Shown here one piece after another: positions 1-8,001 of a stretch of DNA of 64,000 bases. Positions within the stretch are counted from its first letter, which is position 1. Each line of letters begins with the position of its first letter. The DNA comes from Haloplasma contractile SSD-17B (lineage in GTDB: Bacteria > Bacillota_I > Bacilli_A > Haloplasmatales > Haloplasmataceae): contig NZ_AFNU02000005.1 of the NCBI RefSeq assembly GCF_000215935.2, forward strand, positions 124,001-188,000, given 5' to 3'. A model generated the notes under the pieces. That model worked only from the letters and a program-made list of their open reading frames with translations, did not search any database and was not told the origin of the DNA. Both the position numbers and the translations under genes were made by a program.

Positions 1-304
1 CTTTTATTACAGGATTCTCACCAGCTGCTACTACCTGATAATCAAGAATAAATCGTTCATCATCAGCGTGATTTGATTTCTTATATAATTTAAATAGATC
101 TATTAGCTCTAACATATCCTCTTGATCAACTTCCTCAAATACGTTTAACACATCACGAATCGCCTTCTCTTTATGCGCTTCTGGTAATAAATCGACGTTC
201 CATGCACATTGTGCAAAGAGCATCAATAATTCTATTTCATCTTTTTCACCACTATGGTACGGCTCGATCATTTCAATAATGATATCAGATAATTTTTCAT
301 TCAT
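1..304 (-). CDS. Hypothetical protein, 3' end cut by window edge
   Basis: An open frame runs from an ATG at 304 off the left edge, giving about 101 visible residues. A GGAG ribosome site lies 8 bases before the ATG. The visible part is acidic and looks helical, with a hydrophobic pattern in the first 30 residues and no signal peptide or membrane segment. I do not recognise the family. The missing C-terminus could carry the identifying domain. Confidence 0.7.
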   Translation of the reverse strand, partial: MNEKLSDIIIEMIEPYHSGEKDEIELLMLFAQCAWNVDLLPEAHKEKAIRDVLNVFEEVDQEDMLELIDLFKLYKKSNHADDERFILDYQVVAAGENPVIK

Positions 305-492
305 CGTATTAACTCCTATATTTTTTATAATAAGTTTAAGTTTTCTTTAACTTATATACAATAGCATAATTTTAAGATTTATACAATGTGAAAAAGCTGC
401 AGTTCAGGACTACATCACGAGTGATACCATTATTAATACTACCTTAATTTTTTTCATTTGCACCCCCTTGGAAAAATGTAGTACATTACTTA

Positions 493-609
493 TTAGTGTA
501 TGACACTATATTGTCCGGTCTTCCTTACAGATTCGTCATTTTTTACGTTGGTACAGCTTGATAGTAACACGATGGAGCTTATTAGTAATAATAACTTTAT
601 TTTCCTCAC
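493..609 (-). CDS. Tiny lipoprotein-like peptide (38 aa)
   Basis: A GTG start at 609 sits 6 bases after an AAGGGGTG ribosome site. The product has a basic N-terminus (Arg-Lys-Ile-Lys), a run of Leu/Ile/Val and a lipobox Leu-Ser-Ser-Cys with Cys at about residue 19, then a hydrophilic tail of about 19 residues. This is the layout of a bacterial lipoprotein signal peptide with a very short mature part, as in lipoprotein-derived peptide pheromones. It lies downstream of the MMPL gene but behind that gene's terminator. It could instead be the surviving 5' end of a broken lipoprotein gene. Confidence 0.45.
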   Translation of the reverse strand: MRKIKLLLLISSIVLLSSCTNVKNDESVRKTGQYSVIH

Positions 610-726
610 AGTATACACCCCTTAAACTATAGGTACCTTTTAATATAAGTATACTCACAACTTATTGATCAGTCTATGCAATGTCTCTATTTTTTTGCTT
701 TATACATTGATCCATTAGACAAATAA

Positions 727-766
727 GAGCCCACCCTGTCCTTAACAGTCTAGACAGAGTGAGCTC
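727..766 (-). terminator. Intrinsic terminator of the MMPL gene
   Basis: Inverted repeat with arms at 727-740 and 753-766, a 14-bp near-perfect stem (two mismatches or wobbles), followed on the minus strand by TTATTTG. It lies 59 bases after the stop codon of the transporter gene. Confidence 0.7.
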
Positions 767-824
767 AAGTTGCTTAATTTATAACAGTAATGTGTTGCAT
801 AATCGCTATACAATACTTTATTGT

Positions 825-3800
825 TTAGTGCGACTTTACTTTTTTCTTCCTACATACAATTCGATCAAATAGGATTAAAAGTTGTGGTAAGAAGAAAATG
901 ACTAAGATGCATGATATTAATGCTCCTCTTCCGATTAACGTTCCTAAAGCGGCTGTAGAGCTTACGCTAGATACGAATCCAATGCTAAATCCAGATACAA
1001 TTAAGATTCCACCTGATGTTAGAACGGTAGGTAGCGATACATGGATTGCCTTTTTCACCGCATCGTACCGGTTATACGATTCCCTAAATCCTTTATATCG
1101 ACCTGTTACCACGATCGCATAATCAATGGTTGCACCCATTTGGATTGCTGTAACAATGATATAGCCTATAAAAATAATTGGTGTATCGGTTAGTGTTGAA
1201 ATAGAGAAATTAATCCATATTGACCCCTGTATAACTAAAACTAATAGCAAGGGGATCATAATCGATCTAAATGAGATGATTAAAATGAATAGGATTGAGA
1301 TAATCGTAATCGCATTAACGATTAATACGTCCTCATTAAATGAGTCTTTGATATCTAGGATATTTGCTGAATTCCCCAAGATATAATAACTTCCATCGTC
1401 ATAGTATTCGCTTAAATCAGTTCTTAACTCATTGACCAATTCCAGTGCTTCAGGAGCGTCATCCTTTAAGTTAATATTAAACATGATCCTTGCATAATCA
1501 TCACTTTCAAATTGATTAATTGCACTTGTCATTAATTGCTTGTTTTCTTTGATCTGTTCTTTTTGTTCATTATTCAATCCAAATGCTTCAGCATGTTCAT
1601 CCATAAAACGAACCAACTGAATTAATGAATACCTTGGGTTTTCTTCACTCACTGTATAAGTCGCATATAATAACTCGGTATTCGTTTCGTCCAGTTTAAG
1701 CAGGCTCGAGAATGTAGTAACATCTAGCTCTGAATCTGACATCGCAAGTAGTTGTTTAGTACTCGATAATTCGGTTCTTTGTTGTTCATTTAGGTTTAAC
1801 ATTTCAGCTTTATTTAATATGAAGTTAATTGTATCATTTAATTTGATTGATTGAGGCGTATACCCAGTCGAACTTGCATAGGCACCGTAAATTCCTAATG
1901 ATTCATTCTCTTCAAGTCCTAGTGTATTAGCGAATGTTTGTGAATTTATAGGTGTGTTGGATACCGAATATAAATTTAGCACCGATTCAAGTTGTGTGGA
2001 TGTAGTTTCATCAATGTTTAAAAGTTCCTTACTTGTGTACATAAACTCAAGCATTGTTTTGGTTTGATATGACGTGACTTCATAGTTCGTTGCCTCTGCA
2101 TACGCTGCATATATTCCCACTGATTGGTTAAAAGATATCCCCGTTGTAGTTGAGAATTCGCTCGGAGTTAGGGGTTCATTGTACAATAATAGATTAACCC
2201 TATTTAACTGTGATGTTTGTTCTTCAGTAAGGTTTAGGGTGTTTTGACGATCGACCATATAATGGATCATTGTTTGAAATTCAATTGTTGTGTTTGTTGT
2301 TTGGTGCTCTTGATTATATAGGTTATAGAGTGCTGTTGCTTCTTCAGTAGTCAGACCCATTATTGCAGAAAACTCAGTGCTTGTTAATTGCTGTGTTTTA
2401 TATTGAAGTATTTGGTCGGTTCCATGTAACTCAGTTACTTGCTCGTCATTAAGTCCTAAATTGGTTTGATTCTGAATCATAAATTCAAATACGTCTGTAA
2501 TACCAAACGATTGTTCATCTAGCCCCATTTCATATAGGGTATAAATAGCTGTCGCCGCTTCGTCTGTAATACCTAACAAATTAGCATAATTCGATGGGTT
2601 CAGTTCTGTTTCTTTTATGTCAATTAACTGTTTCGTTTGTTCAAGTTTAATAACTTCATCTTCTGGAATTTCTAAGATTGGTGCCTGATTGATCATAAAA
2701 TTGAGTACATCCGTCATTTTGTAGGTTAATTGGTTATTATTTAACTCATAAAGAGTATAGATTGTTTTTACTTCATCCTCTGTTAGGCCAAGAAGCAATG
2801 CTAAACTTTCATAACTGACTGGTTTATTGTTCAGTTTGATTATTGAATCGAGCTGTGTAACCATTTCAGCTTGTTCGTTCGATAAATGAAGCCCCTCTTT
2901 GTAATCGTTCATAAATGAAACGATGCTACTTAATTTGATAGGACCTAATGTTTCATCATTCTGATTTAGGTAGTAACCATAAATCCCCATTGCTTGTGAT
3001 GACTCGACCCCCATCACTTCAGCGTATTCCGTATAACTATACGCATTCCTGATTCCTAATGTCTCAATCCCATTCACACTATTCACATATGGCTTTCTTT
3101 CCATATAGGATATGATCTCCTGTTCAGCCTGGCGGTCTCCCTTCGGAATCAATAGTACTACAGTATGATCTGCTTCACCAAACTCTTGCATGTATTTTAA
3201 TTCCACCTCGTTGTCTAAGGCAAACTGGAATGTGTTCTGTCTTTGTAGCGTAAAGGCAAATGCTACAAGAGCAACAATTACGATTGGCATAAAAAAACGT
3301 GTTTTAAGGACATATTTATGAATGAATTTCATATCGGGAATAAAGGTTCTGTGCTTTGTTTTCTCAATAAGCTTGTTGAACACTAATAAGATTCCTGGCA
3401 TGAGTAAGAACACACTTAATAAACTACAAACAATACTCTTAGCTAGAACAATCCCAATATCGTATCCAATCGTAAACTTCATAAACATAATCGCTATTAA
3501 TCCAAAAATTGTTGTTAAACTACTAGCGCTGATTGATGTAATTGAATTCTTTAATGCATGAATAATTGCCTGATTGGCTGGCCGGTCTCTCTTTTCCTCT
3601 TCAAACCGGTGCAATAGTATAATTGAATAATCCATCGCCAAGGCAAGTTGTAAGACAATTGCTATTGAGTTTGTAACCGATGAAATCTCACCAAGAAATA
3701 AATTCGTTCCTCTATTAATGATTACAGATGCTCCTACTACAATTCCAAATACGATAATTTCTGCATACGAATTCGCATTTATAAACAGTATGATTATAAT

Positions 3801-4307
3801 AATGGGGATTGCAATCGCCATAATAATAGCCATTTCACGTTCTACATAATCCTGTTCTTCAACCTTCGCTACACTCGACCCTGACATCTCAATCTCATAA
3901 CCTTGTAATTCGTCTTTTATCTGATGGATCGCCGTTTTTGTGAGCTGCGAATAGTCACCCTCATCTAATGTAATCTTTAGTAGGGCATTTCCTTTCTTAT
4001 AATAGTCCTCGTTGCTTTCAAAGGCCACATGTAATACACCCTCAATATCTGAAAGCTGATCACGTAATTCATACGCATGATCTGGTGTTACATCCACAAT
4101 AACTAAATTAGCAACCCCATTTAGCCCAAACTCTTCCTCCATCTTATTTAACGCAAGTGTTGTACGAGATTCCTCTGGTAAATACTTTGTTAAATCATGA
4201 TTAATCTTTACACGCTGCATAGCAAAGATACTAGCCACACACGCAATAAAAAATAAGCTCATAAATAAATATTTCTTCTCAACTATAACTTTCGATAACC
4301 AGTACAT
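825..4307 (-). CDS. MMPL/RND-family membrane transporter with seven tandem repeats
   Basis: A 1160-residue RND-superfamily (MMPL/YdgH-like) membrane protein, probably exporting lipid or hydrophobic substrates by proton-motive force. One N-terminal membrane helix (about 13-30) is followed by an outer domain, a bundle of five helices (about 160-330), a helix near 340-360, a second outer domain and a C-terminal bundle (about 980-1150). Both bundles show the RND-like pattern of conserved Asp in a membrane helix (Met-Asp-Tyr-Ser and Ile-Asp-Tyr-Ala). The second outer domain (about 425-935) consists of seven copies of a unit of about 70 residues, each with Leu-Gly-Leu/Ile and Ile-Tyr-x-x-Tyr motifs. 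An AGGAGGG ribosome site precedes the ATG. It appears to be transcribed alone. The substrate is unknown. Confidence 0.88.
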   Translation of the reverse strand: MYWLSKVIVEKKYLFMSLFFIACVASIFAMQRVKINHDLTKYLPEESRTTLALNKMEEEFGLNGVANLVIVDVTPDHAYELRDQLSDIEGVLHVAFESNEDYYKKGNALLKITLDEGDYSQLTKTAIHQIKDELQGYEIEMSGSSVAKVEEQDYVEREMAIIMAIAIPIIIIILFINANSYAEIIVFGIVVGASVIINRGTNLFLGEISSVTNSIAIVLQLALAMDYSIILLHRFEEEKRDRPANQAIIHALKNSITSISASSLTTIFGLIAIMFMKFTIGYDIGIVLAKSIVCSLLSVFLLMPGILLVFNKLIEKTKHRTFIPDMKFIHKYVLKTRFFMPIVIVALVAFAFTLQRQNTFQFALDNEVELKYMQEFGEADHTVVLLIPKGDRQAEQEIISYMERKPYVNSVNGIETLGIRNAYSYTEYAEVMGVESSQAMGIYGYYLNQNDETLGPIKLSSIVSFMNDYKEGLHLSNEQAEMVTQLDSIIKLNNKPVSYESLALLLGLTEDEVKTIYTLYELNNNQLTYKMTDVLNFMINQAPILEIPEDEVIKLEQTKQLIDIKETELNPSNYANLLGITDEAATAIYTLYEMGLDEQSFGITDVFEFMIQNQTNLGLNDEQVTELHGTDQILQYKTQQLTSTEFSAIMGLTTEEATALYNLYNQEHQTTNTTIEFQTMIHYMVDRQNTLNLTEEQTSQLNRVNLLLYNEPLTPSEFSTTTGISFNQSVGIYAAYAEATNYEVTSYQTKTMLEFMYTSKELLNIDETTSTQLESVLNLYSVSNTPINSQTFANTLGLEENESLGIYGAYASSTGYTPQSIKLNDTINFILNKAEMLNLNEQQRTELSSTKQLLAMSDSELDVTTFSSLLKLDETNTELLYATYTVSEENPRYSLIQLVRFMDEHAEAFGLNNEQKEQIKENKQLMTSAINQFESDDYARIMFNINLKDDAPEALELVNELRTDLSEYYDDGSYYILGNSANILDIKDSFNEDVLIVNAITIISILFILIISFRSIMIPLLLVLVIQGSIWINFSISTLTDTPIIFIGYIIVTAIQMGATIDYAIVVTGRYKGFRESYNRYDAVKKAIHVSLPTVLTSGGILIVSGFSIGFVSSVSSTAALGTLIGRGALISCILVIFFLPQLLILFDRIVCRKKKVKSH

Positions 4308-4573
4308 AATTTTCCCTCCTATTTACACCTAATCCTTTTGTTATTATGTAGTAATTAAACCCTCCCTTTAACTATATTACAAAATAATTCATATATAACT
4401 GACCCTATTATTTTTTTGCCTATTAACACTATTTTAGACTTACCATTTTTAAAAGTGGGTCTTTAATCTAATGTTAGTTTCGTTTTATAATCGCAACACA
4501 ATCACACTTTGGTAATGTCAGTACTTTAAATAAGTTCAGCTTTTGTGATTACAATATAGGTTCAATTCATACA

Positions 4574-4622
4574 AAAATAGATACCCTTGAAGTAGTGTTA
4601 CTACTACAAAAGTATCTATTTT
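4574..4622. terminator. Bidirectional hairpin
   Basis: Arms of AAAATAGATAC type at 4574-4584 and its complement at 4611-4622, with an inner AGTAGT/ACTACT stem. A- and T-runs occur on both sides, so it could end transcripts in either direction. Confidence 0.55.
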
Positions 4623-4645
4623 ATGACTAATATAAACGGATTGAG

Positions 4646-4694
4646 AAAAACACTATTAAATGTTAAATCTAGCGTATAGATTTCTAGTGTTTTT
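4646..4694 (-). terminator. Probable terminator of the viperin gene
   Basis: AAAAACACTA at 4646-4655 pairs with TAGTGTTTTT at 4685-4694, with an inner AAATCTA/TAGATTT stem. A T-run follows on the minus strand. It lies 110 bases downstream of the viperin stop codon. Confidence 0.65.
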
Positions 4695-4804
4695 AACAAA
4701 TCGCTTTAATTGGTCACCGCTATAACGCGTTCATTATCATAATTATTAGTTGATCCTTTATAATTCCCTGGTTATTTATTTAGTTACTTCTTGATTAATT
4801 ATGA

Positions 4805-5647
4805 CTATGCCTTTATATAAACATCATCCATAGATTTCTTTTTGTATCTTGATTTATACCCTTCATCGTCATACTTACTCGTGCTTAACTCTTGTTCAAT
4901 TAAACTTACTTCTTTATAAATATTACTCATTGGCGTTTGATCACCAGTATTCATAATGAAATCACCATTTGGAATTACATTTAAGTATGTGTGCTTTAGC
5001 TCATTTTCTCGTTCTGTCGTTACATATGAGGTTTGGTTCAATTTTGTAAATGAATTAAATGCCACATCAGACGCATGAAACTCTTCTTGTTCTTGATCAT
5101 ACAGGACTACTTTAAACTGTTTCCACTGATCAATGTTAAATGTCGAAATAGTTTTCATTAAATTCTCACTAGCATTATATTTTGTGACTACTGTATTGAT
5201 TTTGATTAGGCAGTCATTTTTCCTAGCAACGTTTATGATCTGTTTTAACTCCTCTATACTTAACACATCGTGGTTAACAGTTCTGCCCACCATACGATTA
5301 TATTCAGGATTAAACGAATCAATACTAATTCCTATTACAGACAGGTGCTTTAAAACCCTAAGTACTCTTTCATCATCTAGACTTTTGCTTAAAATATAAC
5401 CATTTGTTACAAGACTTAACTTTACGTTATGATCGCGTGCAATATGAATCAAGGATAATAACAGGTCGATATCTAAGAAGACTTCGCCACCTACTAGGTT
5501 AATGGACTTTACTTTCTTACATAGTTCATGAAAGGTAGTTAATATCTGTTTTAGATTTGATTTATTATAGAACCGGAAACAGAATTTACAGTTCATATCA
5601 CATTCAGATGTATAATGGTAATTAATTTTTCGTTCACTTAATTTCAT
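4805..5647 (-). CDS. Prokaryotic viperin (radical SAM, ddh-nucleotide synthase)
   Basis: A 280-residue radical SAM enzyme. The 4Fe-4S motif is Cys16-x3-Cys20-x2-Cys23-Phe, as in viperins, with Asn-Tyr-His-Tyr-Thr just before it. Other viperin signatures follow in order: Gly-Gly-Glu-x-Phe-Leu, a Val-Thr-Asn-Gly strand, Ile-Asp-Ser-Phe-Asn then Asn-x3-Gly-Arg, Lys-Ile-Asn-Thr-Val-Val, and Gln-Trp-Lys-x-Phe. Known prokaryotic viperins convert a nucleoside triphosphate to its 3'-deoxy-3',4'-didehydro form, a chain terminator for phage RNA polymerases; which nucleotide is used cannot be read here. No nucleotide kinase gene lies beside it, though some viperin loci have one. It is monocistronic, followed by a terminator, and sits beside Wadjet. 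Another radical SAM enzyme is possible but less likely given the ordered motifs. Confidence 0.87.
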   Translation of the reverse strand: MKLSERKINYHYTSECDMNCKFCFRFYNKSNLKQILTTFHELCKKVKSINLVGGEVFLDIDLLLSLIHIARDHNVKLSLVTNGYILSKSLDDERVLRVLKHLSVIGISIDSFNPEYNRMVGRTVNHDVLSIEELKQIINVARKNDCLIKINTVVTKYNASENLMKTISTFNIDQWKQFKVVLYDQEQEEFHASDVAFNSFTKLNQTSYVTTERENELKHTYLNVIPNGDFIMNTGDQTPMSNIYKEVSLIEQELSTSKYDDEGYKSRYKKKSMDDVYIKA

Positions 5648-6012
5648 AGTTTGCTTCCCCCAGCATTTGTGTTAGCTATTGTTCATTATAGATGAGTCAC
5701 ATCACTTAACCTCATTCAAAAGTTAGACACACTTTATTTATATGCTTCTATTCTATAGTTTATATCTACCTTGTTTATAATCCCTGTACTAAGTTTAGAA
5801 TTAACGTTATCTTATAGTCCCTATTAATACAAGTTGCTGCTTTGATCTTATACAGTGGAACTCTCAAAATATTAATCTGGTAAAAATCGTTGCTAATTAT
5901 ATGGTTTACTAATGAGGTGTTAAGAATAAATATAAATTTTATTATAATGATGATCTGCATAAAAAAAGAGCTCTTAATTTTAAGAACTCCCTGTTTGTTA
6001 TATGAAATTTTT
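5648..6012. other. Promoter region of the viperin gene; CarD terminator
   Basis: AT-rich gap upstream of the viperin gene. The only open frame (5775-5960, minus) lacks a ribosome site and starts inside a terminator, so I do not call it a gene. The CarD terminator is at 5961-5990. Confidence 0.5.
5961..5990 (-). terminator. Terminator of the CarD-like gene
   Basis: A 9-bp stem (GAGTTCTTA with TAAGAGCTC, minus-strand reading) with a short AT loop, followed by seven Ts on the minus strand. It lies 22 bases after the stop codon. Confidence 0.8.
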
Positions 6013-6495
6013 CTATGAGACTCGTTCTAATATATACTCTTCTACTTGATCACTAGGAATATTTAATGCAAAACCAAACTCTGCATAGAGTAATTTCTGT
6101 GCATCATTTAACAATTCTTTATCTCTAAATGTCATCTTTTTATAATTTTCCGTTAGTTCTTTATTTTTTAAATAAAGTGTCTTAACGACTTTAATTAAGT
6201 CCTTCGTTTTGCCTGACTCGATCATTTCTCTGAATTTTAAACTTCTTTTTCTTGAATCGTTTAACCAGATTGGTTCAACTTCAGGCATACCCTCTATTAG
6301 TTCATTCACTTCGGATTCAGTAAGAACATCTCTTATCACTTTACTATTATTAACAGGTGTCTTAATCACCATACTTCCGTCAACTTGTTTTAAAACATAA
6401 TAGCCTTTTTCAGAATCAGTTTCATCTTGTTCTATGTCGATTATTTTAAATACGCCTCTTGTTCCATAGACAATAAAATCATTCACTTTTTTCAT
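6013..6495 (-). CDS. CarD-like transcription factor
   Basis: About 160 residues. The N-terminal 60 or so match the CarD/CdnL/TRCF RNA-polymerase-interacting domain: Phe-Ile-Val-Tyr-Gly-x-x-Gly-Val-Phe-x-Ile at the start, then alternating strands. A helical C-terminal domain follows, as in CdnL proteins that bind promoter DNA upstream of the -10. I chose the ATG at 6495, which has a strong AGGAGGG site 6 bases upstream, over the longer frame starting at 6543. It has its own terminator. Its position between viperin and Wadjet may be incidental, since CarD proteins usually act globally at stable-RNA promoters. Confidence 0.85.
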   Translation of the reverse strand: MKKVNDFIVYGTRGVFKIIDIEQDETDSEKGYYVLKQVDGSMVIKTPVNNSKVIRDVLTESEVNELIEGMPEVEPIWLNDSRKRSLKFREMIESGKTKDLIKVVKTLYLKNKELTENYKKMTFRDKELLNDAQKLLYAEFGFALNIPSDQVEEYILERVS

Positions 6496-6801
6496 GTGAT
6501 CCCTCCTCTTGACCTCATAATACTTTCTTTGAGAATCAATCATACTTTAATTATAACAAATTTTTCGATGAAAATGTGAATTCTAGTTGATTTAATGCGA
6601 TATTATTTAAAATTATTGCTACTTTTACGGCATAGTTGCATTAAATTAAGGAATGCGTTACATAAAAAAGATTAAGTTCCCTTAATAAAGTCACTATTTT
6701 TTAATTAAATATAGATTAATCTCCGTAATAGTGAATCACTCATTAAAGTAATTAATCAAGAAAAATTTAACATGATGAATAGATGAATAACAGGTCATTT
6801 T
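6496..6801. other. Gap downstream of Wadjet
   Basis: AT-rich. It contains the CarD promoter and a short palindrome near 6729-6750 (TAATAGTGAATCACTCATTA) that may help end the Wadjet transcript. There is no supported gene. Confidence 0.4.
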
Positions 6802-8001
6802 TTAACCTTTAACAATTTCCTGCTCTAATCGAATTCCTTTTTCAATCATATATTCAATTACACCGTGAAATTTCTTGTATGCTTCCTGAGCTAGTAATTC
6901 TTTTAGTTTCTTTTCATAAGCAGTATTGAATGTCATCGCGTAGGTTTCATAACGTTTTAACGTGTCTAGGTCCATTCGATAAGGATTAAATGGTATACCT
7001 GTTTTAGTTCTCAAGTGATTCAAGATACGGAATCCACCCAGATCAATGTCACCCCAATGATCAAATGCACTCACTTGATTAAACAGGTGAATCTGTTTTA
7101 GAAACTCACGTCGTATTGTATTGTGATAACCTCCAAGATAAATGACCAATTCCTTCTTAGGATTATACATATGGAAGGATGCCAGATTTTCAATAGTCAG
7201 CACTCGACCCACATCCAGTTCTAAAATTTCTAATTCTTTCAATAATAAAGTGCTTAGTCCGATTTCACCTTGAAGCCCGTCTAAATTTATCGTTTCCTGA
7301 TTGCATTTAAATACTCCCGTTCCTTTTAGATAGATATATCCAGGATTATTCAATATGTTTTCTTCGGATAAAATATCTACATCCTCATTATATGGTCCAA
7401 ACTCTTTCATAATCATAATGAGTTTACTTTCGAGTTCTTCGAAGTGCTTTGAATTATTGAATAGATTAATACTAAACATGCGTTTTGATACTTCATCTTT
7501 TGGTTTGAGAATCTCTTCTAACGTAGTTAGGACTTCCTTAGCATAATCAGTGTCATTTAAATCAAAATACCGTTGAATGCTTTTTCCTTCTCTAAGCCGT
7601 TCAACTAATGACGTTGCAAATTCACTGATCCATGACCCATGATTCACATAGTCGCCTAGTACATTAAGCATATTCTGTTCAAGTTCTTTTTTATTTACAC
7701 GATTTAGTATTCGATATACCTCATCTACTTGTTCTGTATTTAAACGTATTTTATCAATGATATTACCATATTCAAATTTTTTCCACAGGATGTGTATAAG
7801 TTCTTCAGACTCTAAATTTTTGCAGACTTCGCCTATTTCATCTTTAAGCTCATAACGTGTCTCATTAAAGTAATCCCCTAAATGACGCTTGGTAAACTTG
7901 AAGTCGATATGAACCGTAACTTGGTTGTCCCCTCTGAAAAGCTTACTGTTTTCATATCGATCAATTAATTTATTTAACAGGAATGTCCTATAATTTTTCA
8001 T
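6802..8001 (-). CDS. jetD: Wadjet protein JetD (TOPRIM-containing DNA-cleavage subunit)
   Basis: About 399 residues. JetD is the topoisomerase VI/Spo11-like nuclease that cuts circular DNA after extrusion by the SMC-like JetABC complex. The C-terminal half shows the TOPRIM (DUF2220) signature Trp-Gly-Asp-Ile-Asp-Leu-Gly-Gly (about 325-335), whose Asp pair binds metal. The N-terminal half corresponds to the DUF3322-like arm region. It is last in the operon and its start overlaps the end of jetC. I prefer the ATG at 8001, which has a GGAG upstream and a 14-base overlap; a longer reading from 8037 is also open. Confidence 0.88.
   Translation of the reverse strand: MKNYRTFLLNKLIDRYENSKLFRGDNQVTVHIDFKFTKRHLGDYFNETRYELKDEIGEVCKNLESEELIHILWKKFEYGNIIDKIRLNTEQVDEVYRILNRVNKKELEQNMLNVLGDYVNHGSWISEFATSLVERLREGKSIQRYFDLNDTDYAKEVLTTLEEILKPKDEVSKRMFSINLFNNSKHFEELESKLIMIMKEFGPYNEDVDILSEENILNNPGYIYLKGTGVFKCNQETINLDGLQGEIGLSTLLLKELEILELDVGRVLTIENLASFHMYNPKKELVIYLGGYHNTIRREFLKQIHLFNQVSAFDHWGDIDLGGFRILNHLRTKTGIPFNPYRMDLDTLKRYETYAMTFNTAYEKKLKELLAQEAYKKFHGVIEYMIEKGIRLEQEIVKG

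Larger units (their letters stand above)
305..824. other. Gap with two very short ORFs and a terminator
   Basis: This stretch separates the partial gene from the MMPL transporter. On the minus strand it holds a 38-codon lipoprotein-like ORF (493-609) and, after it, a 15-codon ORF at 410-457. The second ORF begins with a Lys-Lys-rich, then hydrophobic signal-like run, has an AAGGGGG ribosome site and ends at TAG, so it may be a decayed lipoprotein start. The MMPL terminator is at 727-766. Nothing else is evident. Confidence 0.5.
4308..4804. other. Intergenic region with two terminator hairpins
   Basis: It contains the presumed MMPL promoter near 4310-4450 and two inverted repeats listed separately at 4574-4622 and 4646-4694. 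I see no supported gene. Confidence 0.6.

Noticed and set aside
898-1122. Plus-strand open frame inside the MMPL gene
   Set aside because: Antisense shadow of a clear transporter gene, with no ribosome site.
5775-5960. 61-codon minus-strand frame upstream of the viperin gene
   Set aside because: No ribosome site, begins inside the CarD terminator, low-complexity Ile run.
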